This document shows positions 44,356 to 51,727 of a DNA stretch of 64,000 bases, one piece after another. How positions within the stretch are numbered: the stretch's first letter is position 1; every line of letters begins with the position of its first letter. Made by a program: the position numbers and the translations under genes. Below the pieces are notes generated by a model that made no database searches, was not told the DNA's origin, and worked only from the letters and a program-made list of their open reading frames with translations. The stretch is from Actinomycetota bacterium (lineage in GTDB: Bacteria; Actinomycetota; CADDZG01; JAHWKV01; JAOPZY01). The DNA is taken from contig DASTWV010000009.1 in the NCBI GenBank assembly GCA_035765775.1, positions 1-64,000 on the forward strand, in the 5' to 3' direction.

Positions 44356-45027
44356 ATGCCGGGCGCGTCGAACTACACGTTCCTGTGCCGCCTGGGGCCC
44401 GAGATGGAAGGTGAGGCCGAGGACGGGGCCGGCGAACGCCTGGCGATCTACAAGCCCCGGCGGGGCGAGGCCCCTCTGTGGGACTTCCCCTCCGGGACGC
44501 TCTGCCAGCGAGAGGTGGCGGCCTACCTGGTGAGCGCCGCGGCCGGCTTCGATCTGGTGCCCCCAACGGTGCTGCGCGACGGCCCGGCCGGGCCGGGGTC
44601 GGTGCAGGCGTTCGTGCACCACGACTTCGACTGCACCGCCTTCGATCTCTACCGGAGCAACGACGCCGATCTCCGCCGCATCGCCCTGTTCGACCTGGTG
44701 ATCAACAACGCCGACCGCAAGGCCGGCCACGTCTTTGTGGACGTCGGGGGCCACGTGTGGGCGATCGACCACGGGATCTGCTTCCACGCCGAACCCAAGC
44801 TGCGCACCGTCCTTTGGGACTTCGCCGGGACCCCGATCACCGACGGGGAGCGGGCGCTCCTCGACCGCCTGGTGGAGGCGCTCACGGGCGACCTGGGCGA
44901 CCGGCTCCGGCCGCTCCTGGACGCCGAGGAGCGGGTGGCTCTGCGCAGGCGCCTGCGGGCGGCCCGCGGGGCAAAGGTGTTCCCCCAGCCCGGGCCGGGC
45001 CGCTCCTTTCCCTGGCCGCCGGTCTGA
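44356..45027 (+). CDS. SCO1664-family protein (PI3/PI4-kinase-like fold), start uncertain
   Basis: A protein of at least 223 residues in the SCO1664 family, third member of the phosphatase-DUF3090 cassette. Kinase-like motifs: LAIYKPRRGEAPLWDFP (phosphate-binding Lys region), LFDLVINNADRKAGHVFVD (catalytic-type Asn/Asp) and VWAIDHGICF (metal-type Asp). The first in-frame ATG is at 44356. However, in-frame codons upstream encode LPSTQELLAEELEVLGLMPGASNY, which looks like the family's N-terminus, and no ATG, GTG or TTG precedes them. A CTG at 44296 or a sequence error is likely. Substrate unknown. Confidence 0.75.
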   Translation: MPGASNYTFLCRLGPEMEGEAEDGAGERLAIYKPRRGEAPLWDFPSGTLCQREVAAYLVSAAAGFDLVPPTVLRDGPAGPGSVQAFVHHDFDCTAFDLYRSNDADLRRIALFDLVINNADRKAGHVFVDVGGHVWAIDHGICFHAEPKLRTVLWDFAGTPITDGERALLDRLVEALTGDLGDRLRPLLDAEERVALRRRLRAARGAKVFPQPGPGRSFPWPPV

Positions 45028-45049
45028 GGAGGGTCCCCGGTATCGGGTC

Positions 45050-45055
45050 TACCAT
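45050..45055 (+). promoter_or_regulatory. -10 element of the aldehyde dehydrogenase gene, leaderless
   Basis: TACCAT ends 6 bases before the GTG at 45062. Confidence 0.45.
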
Positions 45056-45061
45056 GGAGGG

Positions 45062-46543
45062 GTGACCGAAGGGCGCAACTGGATCGGAGGGCGCTGGGTG
45101 CCCGCCGCCTCGGGGGAGACCTTCCCGAGCGGGAACCCGGCCGACCGGGACGAGGTGCTCGGCACGTTCCCCGCGTCGGGCGCGGCCGATATCGATGCTG
45201 CCGTCGGCGCCGCTACCGGGGCTTACCCGGGCTGGCGCCGCACCCCCACTCCCCGCCGGGCCGACTACGTCCTGCGGGCCGGGCTGGTCCTCGAGCAGCG
45301 CAAGGAGGAGCTGGCCCGGCTCATGACCCGGGAGATGGGCAAGACGCTGCGCGAGACCCGGGCCGACGTCCAGGAGGGCATCGACTTCTGCCTCTACATG
45401 GCCGGCGAGGGCCGCCGCTCCTTCGGCAACACCCTGCCCGCCGAGTTGCCCAGCAAGTTCTCCATGACGCTTCGCCACCCCGTCGGCGTGGTGGGCCTGA
45501 TCACCCCGTGGAACTTCCCCGTCGCCATCCCGCTGTGGAAGATCGCCCCCGCCCTGATCGCGGGCTGCACCTGCGTGTTCAAGCCCGCCGAGGACACGCC
45601 GCTGCTGGCCGGGATCTTGGTGGAGGTCTTCGAGGAGGTCGGGCTGCCGCCCGGTGTCTTGAACCTGGTCCACGGCCTGGGGGAGGCCGCGGGCGCCGCG
45701 CTGGTCGAGCACCCCGGCGTCGCCGCCATCTCGTTCACCGGGAGCCTGGCGGTGGGGCGGCAGGTGGCCGAGGTCTGCGCCCGCCAGGGCAAGCGCTGTT
45801 CGCTGGAGCTGGGGTCGAAGAACGCCATGGTGGTGCTGCCCGACGCCGACCTGGACCTGGCGGTGGAGGCCGCCGCCTGGGGGGCATTCGCCACCAGCGG
45901 CCAGCGCTGCACCTCCACCAGCCGGTTGATCGTGCTGCCCGACATCAAGGAGGCGTTCACCGAGGCCCTTCTCGCCCGGGTGGGTGCCATGAAGGCCGGC
46001 TCCGGGCTGGACCCCGACGTCGAGCTGGCCCCGGTGATCAACGCCACCCAGAAGGCCCGCATCCTGGACTACATCGCCGTCGGCCGGCAGGAGGGAGCCG
46101 TGGTCCTCACCGGCGGCCACGAGCTGACCGGCGGGGTCTACGACCGGGGCAACTTCATTGCCCCGACTGTCTTCGACGCCATGACCCCGCAGATGCGCAT
46201 CGCCCGGGAGGAGATCTTCGGGCCGGTGACCGGCATCATCACGGTGCCCAACCTCGATGCCGCCCTCGCGGTGGCGAACGGGACCGAGTACGGCCTCTCG
46301 TGCGCGGTCTACACCCGGGACATCGGGGCCACGTTCACCGCCATCGCCGAGCTGGAGTTCGGCGTCGTCTACATCAACGCCCCCACCATCGGAGCCGAGG
46401 TCCAGCTGCCCTTCGGGGGGATGAAATCCACCGGCAACGGTCATCGGGAGGCAGGCCCGCAGGCGCTGGACGAGTTCACCGAGTGGAAGGCGGTGTCGGT
46501 GGACTTCTCCGGCCGGGTACAGAAGGCCCAGGGGATCGACTGA
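45062..46543 (+). CDS. NAD(P)-dependent aldehyde dehydrogenase
   Basis: A 493-residue enzyme oxidising an aldehyde to an acid. Motifs: ITPWNFPVAIPLWKIAPAL, the cofactor-loop FTGS, the general-base Glu in LELGSKNA (Gly to Ser relative to the usual ELGGKN), catalytic Cys in FATSGQRCTSTSR, and EEIFGPVTGI. It is closest in feel to the 2,5-dioxovalerate / alpha-ketoglutaric-semialdehyde or succinate-semialdehyde dehydrogenases, but the substrate is open. The start is the GTG at 45062; TACCAT lies 6 bases upstream and GGAGGG is too close to act normally. The nucleotidyltransferase gene follows after 9 bases. Confidence 0.9.
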   Translation: MTEGRNWIGGRWVPAASGETFPSGNPADRDEVLGTFPASGAADIDAAVGAATGAYPGWRRTPTPRRADYVLRAGLVLEQRKEELARLMTREMGKTLRETRADVQEGIDFCLYMAGEGRRSFGNTLPAELPSKFSMTLRHPVGVVGLITPWNFPVAIPLWKIAPALIAGCTCVFKPAEDTPLLAGILVEVFEEVGLPPGVLNLVHGLGEAAGAALVEHPGVAAISFTGSLAVGRQVAEVCARQGKRCSLELGSKNAMVVLPDADLDLAVEAAAWGAFATSGQRCTSTSRLIVLPDIKEAFTEALLARVGAMKAGSGLDPDVELAPVINATQKARILDYIAVGRQEGAVVLTGGHELTGGVYDRGNFIAPTVFDAMTPQMRIAREEIFGPVTGIITVPNLDAALAVANGTEYGLSCAVYTRDIGATFTAIAELEFGVVYINAPTIGAEVQLPFGGMKSTGNGHREAGPQALDEFTEWKAVSVDFSGRVQKAQGID

Positions 46544-46552
46544 GGCGCACCG

Positions 46553-47278
46553 GTGACCGAGATCCCGCCCGTGCCGGACACCACCATCCTGCTGGTCGAG
46601 GTCGGCTCGACTGCCCACGGCACCGGCCTGCCGGGGGGCGAGGACCACGACCAGATGGGCATCGTCGTCGAGCGCCCGCGCGACGTCCTCGGCCTGCGCG
46701 ATGGCGGGCTGCCCAGTGTGATGCAGCGCACCCAGCTGGGCGGCCTGCAGTCCGGCCCGGGCGACACCGACCGGACGCTGCACTCGCTGCGCCGCTTCCT
46801 CCGGCTGGCCGCCAGCGGCAACCCCTCCATCCTCATGGCCTGCTGGGCGCCGGTGCTCCAGGCCACTGCCGAGGGCCGGGAGCTGCAGGCGATGGGCGAC
46901 CGCTTCATCGGTCGCCACCTGGTGGCCCGCTACCGGGGGTACATGCAGTCCCAGGCCCGGGAGCTGCTGGCTGCGCCCCCCCTCACCCGCACCTTCAACA
47001 CCAAGCGGGCCATGCATGCCTGCCGCCTCGGTTACCAGGGCCTGGAGCTACTCACCACCCGGTCCCTGTCGCTGCCGATGGCCGGCGAGACCGCCGGGTG
47101 GCTCCGGGCGGTGCGCAAGGGCGAGGTGCCCCTGGGGGAATGGCGCCGGGAGTTCGAGCGCCTCGACGCCAGCCTGGCGGCCGCGCTCACCGACGGCACC
47201 ATCCCCGAGGCCCCCGACCGGGCGGCGATCGAAGCATGGTCGATCGAGGTCCACCTCCGCCTGTGGGGCGCCGCCTAG
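46553..47278 (+). CDS. DNA polymerase beta superfamily nucleotidyltransferase (RlaP-like)
   Basis: A 241-residue protein with the nucleotidyltransferase start VEVGSTAHGTGLPGGEDHDQMGIVVE, i.e. the GS motif and an acidic pair (here E-D-H-D), as in the YcgL/RlaP group (phage T4 RlaP-like). The later part is helical (TFNTKRAMHACRLGYQGLELL). Members are uncharacterised or thought to act on RNA ligase pathways. It starts with a GTG 9 bases after the aldehyde dehydrogenase stop and is convergent with the helicase gene, whose stop is 27 bases away. Confidence 0.75.
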   Translation: MTEIPPVPDTTILLVEVGSTAHGTGLPGGEDHDQMGIVVERPRDVLGLRDGGLPSVMQRTQLGGLQSGPGDTDRTLHSLRRFLRLAASGNPSILMACWAPVLQATAEGRELQAMGDRFIGRHLVARYRGYMQSQARELLAAPPLTRTFNTKRAMHACRLGYQGLELLTTRSLSLPMAGETAGWLRAVRKGEVPLGEWRREFERLDASLAAALTDGTIPEAPDRAAIEAWSIEVHLRLWGAA

Positions 47279-47305
47279 CGTCGTGCCGTGCCGGCCGTCA
47301 CCGTC

Positions 47306-49627
47306 CTACCTCGTCGCCGGCTCGCCCAGGATCGTCGCCATCAGCCGGATGGCGGCCGCCTTGTCCAGCGGGTCGTTGCCGTTGCCGCACTTGGGCGACT
47401 GGACACAGGCCGGGCATCCCCGCTCACAGCGGCATCCCCGCACGGCCTCCAGGGTGGCCGCCAGGTGCTCCTCGGCCCGGGCAAAGCCCCGCTCGGCGAT
47501 GCCCATGCCGCCGGGGTAGCCGTCGTAGATGAAGACGGTGGGCAGGCCGGTGTCGGCCGACAGGGCAGTGGAGACCCCGCCGATGTCCCAGCGATCGGCC
47601 ATGGCGAAGAGCGGCAGGACCCCGATGCCGGCGTGCTCGGCGGCGTGCAGCGCCCCGGGCAGGTCGGGGGCGTCGATGCCGGCGCGGGCAACGATGGCCG
47701 GGGGCACCGTGTACCACATGGCCACGGTGGCGAGGACCTCGGGGGGCAACTCCAGCGGGGTGACGTCGAGCAGTTCGCCGGTGTCGATGGACCGGCGGGC
47801 GTAGGCCACCACCTGGCGGCCCACCTCGACCTTCCCCAGGAAGCAGTCCACCGCCCCCAGACGGGCCGAGGCGGTCACCCCGATCACCCGCAGGTCCGAC
47901 GTGTCCCGGGCCTGGGTGAAGTAGTCCGGCGTCCCCGCCTCCACCAGTGCCACCCGCTCGGCGAGGTCGAGGCCCGCCACCACGTAGCTCTCCCCCTGGT
48001 GGAGGTAGGTCGCCCCGGGGTGGACCTGGCCGAAGGCCCGGGCGGCGTCCACCGTGCCCAGCAGGGCCCCGGTGCCGGCGTCCACGATCCGGTAGGCCTC
48101 GCCCCCCAGGGACCGCAGGTCGAGGGCCCCGCCCGGGGCTTCCCGACGGCGCCAGTGGAGGCGGGTGCGCCCGCCCGCCTTGGGGGTCCGCACCGCCAGG
48201 TCGCCGGCTGCCACCATCGCCCCGACCACCGGCGCCGCCCCCTCGCCGAAGGTCGCCTCGGCCTCACCTTCGGCCAGCGGCAGCTCGTGGGCGGCACACC
48301 CCAGGTGCGGTTCCAGGATCCGCGGGTTGGTGACGTCCACCAGGGCCGCCTCGTGCGGCTTGGTGAGCAGCACGTCGGGATGCGAGAGGTAGTACTGGTC
48401 CAAGGGGTCCTCGTGGCCCACCAGCACGGCCACCGATTCGCCCCCCGACCGCCCGGCCCGCCCGGCCTGCTGCCAGACCTGGGCCACCGTGCCGGGGAAC
48501 CCGTTCATCACCACCGCGTCCAGGCCCCCGACGTCCACCCCGAGCTCGAGGGCCGTGGTGGCGGCCACACCCAGGAGCTCGCCGCTGAAGAGCTGCTGCT
48601 CGATCTCCCGGCGCTCGGCCGCCAGGTACCCCGCCCGGTAGGCGCGCACCCGCCGGGCGGTCTCGGGCGCCTCAATGATGCTGCGGGCATGCTTGGCCAC
48701 CAGCTCGGCGCCCTTGCGGGACTTGGCGAAGGCCAGGGTGCGCACCCCGTCCTCGACGAACGCCGCCATCAGCCGGGCCGTCTCCCAGTTGGACGACGCC
48801 CGGCGGCCGGACGCCTCGTCCTTGAGCGGCGGGTTCCAGAAGGCGAACAGGCGGCTGCCCTTCGGCCCGGCGTCGTGCTGCACGGCATCGAAGGGCGCCC
48901 CGATCAGGCGCTCGGCCAGGTCGCCCGGGTTCCCGATGGTGGCCGACGCCAGGATGAAGGTGGGGTCGGCCCCGTAGTGGCGGGCGACCCGGCGCAGGCG
49001 GCGCAGGATGCAGCCGACGTGCGACCCGAAGACCCCGCGGAGGGTATGGGCCTCGTCCACCACCACGAAGGCGAGGCCCCCGAAGAGATCCGCCCACCGG
49101 GCATGGCTGGCCAGCAGCCCGAAATGGGCCATGTCGGGGTTGGTGAGGACGATACGGGCGTAGCGCCGCACCATGGCGCGCTCATCGCCCGGCGTGTCGC
49201 CGTCGTAGGTGGCCGCCGTCACCGGGGGGACCGCCAGCGCGCGCAGCGCCCGGAGCTGGTCCTGGGCGAGGGCCTTGGTGGGGTACAGGTACAGCGCCCG
49301 GGCCCGCCGCTCGGCCAGCAGCCGCTCCAGGACCGGCAGGTTGAAGCACAGGCTCTTGCCGCTGGCGGTCCCGGTGGACACGATGACGTTGTGCCCGGCC
49401 CGGACGGCGGCCAGCGCCTCGGCCTGGTGGGTCCAGAGCCCGGTGATCCCCAGGGCTTGCAGCCGGGCCGCCAGCAACCGGGGGAGCGGTGGGTCGGGAG
49501 CCACGGCCGTCCCCGCCCGGGCGGGGAGGCGCACAAGGCGCACCAGGCCCTCGTCGGGGGCCTCCTCCGGGTCGGCCGGGGGGTGACCGTCGGGGGACAG
49601 GCTGGTCAGCAGGGACTCGAGATCCAC
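47306..49627 (-). CDS. DEAH-box helicase with DUF1998 domain (MrfA/YprA-like)
   Basis: A 773-residue superfamily 2 helicase. Walker A STGTASGKSLCF, DEAH box VVVDEAHTLRG, motif III ILASATIGN, and RecA2 motifs ELGVDVGGLDAV and QQAGRAGRSG are intact. A C-terminal region carries a four-Cys zinc site (CRCERGCPACVQSPKCGNGN), as in the DUF1998/MZB part of B. subtilis MrfA and eukaryotic Hrq1, which repair mitomycin-type or crosslink damage. The MrfB exonuclease partner is not adjacent. The start is a GTG at 49627; TAGCGT lies 9 bases upstream and may drive a nearly leaderless message. Confidence 0.9.
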   Translation of the reverse strand: MDLESLLTSLSPDGHPPADPEEAPDEGLVRLVRLPARAGTAVAPDPPLPRLLAARLQALGITGLWTHQAEALAAVRAGHNVIVSTGTASGKSLCFNLPVLERLLAERRARALYLYPTKALAQDQLRALRALAVPPVTAATYDGDTPGDERAMVRRYARIVLTNPDMAHFGLLASHARWADLFGGLAFVVVDEAHTLRGVFGSHVGCILRRLRRVARHYGADPTFILASATIGNPGDLAERLIGAPFDAVQHDAGPKGSRLFAFWNPPLKDEASGRRASSNWETARLMAAFVEDGVRTLAFAKSRKGAELVAKHARSIIEAPETARRVRAYRAGYLAAERREIEQQLFSGELLGVAATTALELGVDVGGLDAVVMNGFPGTVAQVWQQAGRAGRSGGESVAVLVGHEDPLDQYYLSHPDVLLTKPHEAALVDVTNPRILEPHLGCAAHELPLAEGEAEATFGEGAAPVVGAMVAAGDLAVRTPKAGGRTRLHWRRREAPGGALDLRSLGGEAYRIVDAGTGALLGTVDAARAFGQVHPGATYLHQGESYVVAGLDLAERVALVEAGTPDYFTQARDTSDLRVIGVTASARLGAVDCFLGKVEVGRQVVAYARRSIDTGELLDVTPLELPPEVLATVAMWYTVPPAIVARAGIDAPDLPGALHAAEHAGIGVLPLFAMADRWDIGGVSTALSADTGLPTVFIYDGYPGGMGIAERGFARAEEHLAATLEAVRGCRCERGCPACVQSPKCGNGNDPLDKAAAIRLMATILGEPATR

Positions 49628-49712
49628 GGTCCCGCCACGCTATCTCGGGGCCGTGCTCGCTCCCGGAAACCCGAGCCGGCCCCTGGGAAACGCGAAGGCC
49701 CCCAGACGCGCA

Positions 49713-49738
49713 GCTACCCGCTTGGGGGAGCGGGTAGC
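49713..49738 (-). terminator. Hairpin between the BldC-like gene and the helicase gene
   Basis: A perfect 10-bp stem, GCTACCCGCT / AGCGGGTAGC, with a 6-base loop, 48 bases after the BldC-like stop. It probably ends that transcript before the helicase gene. Confidence 0.5.
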
Positions 49739-49764
49739 CAGTGCTGGTGCAAATCTGAACCGCT

Positions 49765-49794
49765 GCTAGTTCCGGCTAGTTCCGGCTAGTTCCG
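49765..49794. repeat. Three tandem copies of a 10-base unit
   Basis: GCTAGTTCCG repeated three times, starting in the intergenic region and reaching the stop codon of the BldC-like gene. Each unit carries TAG on the minus strand. Confidence 0.6.
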
Positions 49795-50025
49795 GCCTCC
49801 GGGGGTCTGGCTCAGTACCTCTTCAATGGAGATCGACTCGGACGCCAGGCGCTCGGCCAGCTCACGGATTGGGGCTCCCGGGAACCGCCGGTGCCCACCC
49901 AGGGTGCGAACGTAGGGCAGCTTGCCCTCCTTCGCCCACCGGGACACCGTCTTCGGCGATACGTGCAGCAGGCGAGCTACCTGCGCAGCCAGCAGGTACT
50001 CGTTCTCTCGCGCCTCTCCTGCCAT
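49786..50025 (-). CDS. BldC-like MerR-type DNA-binding regulator
   Basis: A 79-residue protein consisting of a winged helix-turn-helix: YLLAAQVARLLHVSPKTVSRWAKEGKLPYVRTLGGHRRFPGAPIRELAERL. The blocks KTVSRWAKEGKL and RTLGGHRRF are those of Streptomyces BldC, a small MerR-related protein that binds head-to-tail on direct repeats and controls development and many other genes. The ATG at 50025 has AAAGGAAGGGGG 4-5 bases upstream. It faces the second HTH gene at 50300; an inverted repeat in the gap (50072-50093) may be its own operator. Confidence 0.85.
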   Translation of the reverse strand: MAGEARENEYLLAAQVARLLHVSPKTVSRWAKEGKLPYVRTLGGHRRFPGAPIRELAERLASESISIEEVLSQTPGGRN

Positions 50026-50071
50026 GTTGCCCCCTTCCTTTCGCTAAACCACTTCCCGCGACCTGGACAGA

Positions 50072-50093
50072 TAACCTCAACTACGTGAGGTTA
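50072..50093. promoter_or_regulatory. Inverted repeat in the BldC-like promoter region
   Basis: TAACCTCA, 6-base spacer, TGAGGTTA: a perfect 8-bp inverted repeat ending 47 bases before the BldC-like start codon. On the minus strand the left arm runs into TTATCT, a plausible -10. A dimeric regulator binding here would cover the promoter. Confidence 0.45.
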
Positions 50094-50222
50094 CCACGAT
50101 ACGGATGGTACATGTGGCGTGGCTCGAACTCCCTCCCCAAACCTGAGTCCGATGTGGTCATTGCACGCTGGAGCATACCGGCTACTTTGCACGAGGTGGC
50201 GGATCCCAAGTCAGAAAATCGC

Positions 50223-50228
50223 TAGAAT
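50223..50228 (+). promoter_or_regulatory. Candidate -10 of the HTH-bS22 genes
   Basis: TAGAAT, 71 bases before the ATG at 50300. No clear -35 at normal spacing. Confidence 0.35.
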
Positions 50229-50299
50229 TCTGCGATGATGTGTGTCGGGATCGCTAAATTGGGCATGTCAGTGCCAACCCGGCCTGCCTAACCAGCTCC

Positions 50300-50473
50300 A
50301 TGAAGCTGCTGAGCGTGGCCGAAGTGGCCCGCGTGATGCGGGTATCCAACATGACGGTGTACCGGCTGATCCGTTCCGGGACGCTGCCCGCGCAGCGGGT
50401 GGGCAACCGGTACCGGGTCCGGGAGTCCGACGTCGAGGCGTACCTGAGGAACGCCTACTCCGACGCCGGGTGA
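50300..50473 (+). CDS. Helix-turn-helix (excisionase-type) DNA-binding protein
   Basis: A 57-residue protein that is a single MerR/excisionase-type domain: LLSVAEVARVMRVSNMTVYRLIRSGTLPAQRVGNRYRVRESDVEAYL. It strongly resembles mycobacterial Rv0500A, which also sits directly upstream of the bS22 gene. Start: the ATG at 50300, which begins the domain; upstream codons are not protein-like. The bS22 gene follows after 122 bases on the same strand. It may regulate its own operon or the nearby genes. Confidence 0.85.
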   Translation: MKLLSVAEVARVMRVSNMTVYRLIRSGTLPAQRVGNRYRVRESDVEAYLRNAYSDAG

Positions 50474-50595
50474 ACCGGCCCCGACCGCACTGACCTGCCG
50501 GAGCGCGCGGCTTCCCGTCATACTGCTGGTTTGCCTTTCTCAAGCTCGGGCTCAACGTCGGGCTCAAGGTCGGACTACAGGTCGGGGGTGAATGC

Positions 50596-50697
50596 ATGTC
50601 GTCGGTTGTGAAGAAGCGCCGGAAGAAGATGCGTAAGAAGAAGCACAAGAAGATGCTGCGCAAGACGCGCTGGCAGCGCCGTCAGCTCGGCCGGTAG
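50596..50697 (+). CDS. Small ribosomal protein bS22 (AURKAIP1/COX24 type)
   Basis: A 33-residue, extremely basic protein beginning SSVVKKRRKKMRKKKHKK and ending RRQLGR. It matches the actinobacterial bS22 family, first seen bound in the 30S decoding region of mycobacterial ribosomes. Start: the ATG at 50596. It follows the HTH gene, the same pair as Rv0500A-Rv0500B, and is followed by the SAM hydrolase gene. Too short for most gene callers. Confidence 0.92.
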   Translation: MSSVVKKRRKKMRKKKHKKMLRKTRWQRRQLGR

Positions 50698-50792
50698 GAC
50701 CCGCGCAAGAGGGTCCTACCGTCTCGGCGGGGGAGGGGTACCGCTACACCACCATCGGCTTCCTGTCCGACTACGGGCTGGCGGACGAGTTT

Positions 50793-51584
50793 GTGGGGGT
50801 GTGCCACGGCGTCATCCGGCGGGTGGCGCCGGCGGCCACCGTGGTGGACATCACCCACGGCGTGCTGCCGAACGACATTGCCGTGGGGGCGGCGCTGCTC
50901 GCCGAAGCGGTTCGCCACTTCCCGCCCGCCGTCCACCTGGCCGTCGTCGACCCCGGGGTGGGGACCAAGCGGCGTGGGATCGTGCTCCAGACCGGCAGCG
51001 GCTCCTGCCTGGTCGGTCCCGACAACGGCCTGCTGATCCCGGCCTCCGAAGCGCTGGGCGGCCCCGCGCAGTGCTACGAGCTCACCAACCCCACGCTGCG
51101 GGCGGAGCGCCCGTCACAGACCTTTCACGGGCGGGACATCTTCGCCCCGGCTGCCGGCCACATCGCCCGGGGCGTCGAGCTGAGCGCGTTCGGCCCGGCA
51201 GTGCCGGTCGCCGAGCTGGTGACCCCGGAGCCCCCCTTCGCCGGCGTCGTCGAAGGCAGGCCGGTACGAGAGGCGGTGGGGGAAGTGGTCCTCATCGACC
51301 GCTTCGGCAACCTGACCACGAGCCTGGCCGCATCCCACCTCGCGGCCGCCGGTGCTGTCCCGGGGGACGTGCTGGACATCGTGGTCGGGGACCAGCGGTT
51401 GCGGGCGCCCTACGGCGACACGTTCGCCAGCGTGGGGTCGGGAGAACCGGTGGTACTGGTGGACTCCCATGATCTGGTGGCCATCTGCTACAACCGGGGC
51501 AGCGCCGCCGAGGCGCTCGGTGCCGGCCGAGGAACCAAGGTAACCCTCAGCCTCGCGGGCGGATCTCCTGCGGCCGGGATCTAG
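50793..51584 (+). CDS. S-adenosyl-L-methionine hydrolase (DUF62 / SAM hydroxide adenosyltransferase), start uncertain
   Basis: A protein of at least 263 residues in the DUF62 family, which splits SAM into adenosine and methionine and is related to the fluorinase. Family blocks: VDITHGVLPNDIAVGAALLAEAV, HLAVVDPGVGT, LVGPDNGLL, TFHGRDIFAPAAGHIARG and VVLIDRFGNLTTSL. The GTG at 50793 is the first canonical start, but in-frame codons from about 50739 read YRYTTIGFLSDYGLADEF, which contains the essential N-terminal Asp motif (SDYG). No ATG, GTG or TTG precedes it before an in-frame stop at 50634, so a CTG start, or an error, is likely. Convergent with a tiny membrane-protein gene. Confidence 0.82.
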   Translation: MGVCHGVIRRVAPAATVVDITHGVLPNDIAVGAALLAEAVRHFPPAVHLAVVDPGVGTKRRGIVLQTGSGSCLVGPDNGLLIPASEALGGPAQCYELTNPTLRAERPSQTFHGRDIFAPAAGHIARGVELSAFGPAVPVAELVTPEPPFAGVVEGRPVREAVGEVVLIDRFGNLTTSLAASHLAAAGAVPGDVLDIVVGDQRLRAPYGDTFASVGSGEPVVLVDSHDLVAICYNRGSAAEALGAGRGTKVTLSLAGGSPAAGI

Positions 51585-51590
51585 CGGGAT

Positions 51591-51692
51591 CTAGTGGGGC
51601 AGCTCGTGGCTGACCTGCAGCACCCCCAGCACGCCAGCCAGCAGGATCGCGGCCAACAGGAGCACAATGGCGAAGAACGTGTTACGCCGCAT
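51591..51692 (-). CDS. 33-residue single-helix membrane protein
   Basis: A short frame: MRRNTFF, then a continuous hydrophobic helix (AIVLLLAAILLAGVLGVLQV) and a polar tail (SHELPH). The basic start fits insertion with the N-terminus inside. The ATG at 51692 has AGGAG 6-7 bases upstream. It ends 6 bases from the SAM hydrolase stop, and its start faces the GlsB-like gene at only 35 bases. I recognise no family; translation is likely but unproven. Confidence 0.5.
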   Translation of the reverse strand: MRRNTFFAIVLLLAAILLAGVLGVLQVSHELPH

Positions 51693-51727
51693 GGGCTGCT
51701 CCTGAGCGCGCAGGAGGTGGTGTTGCG

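Noticed and set aside
44882-47017. A 711-codon minus-strand frame opposite the aldehyde dehydrogenase gene
   Set aside because: The plus strand encodes an intact aldehyde dehydrogenase and nucleotidyltransferase; the antisense frame is a composition artefact.
47288-49789. An 833-codon plus-strand frame opposite the helicase gene
   Set aside because: Antisense to a DEAH helicase with all motifs; His/Gly/Arg-rich random composition.
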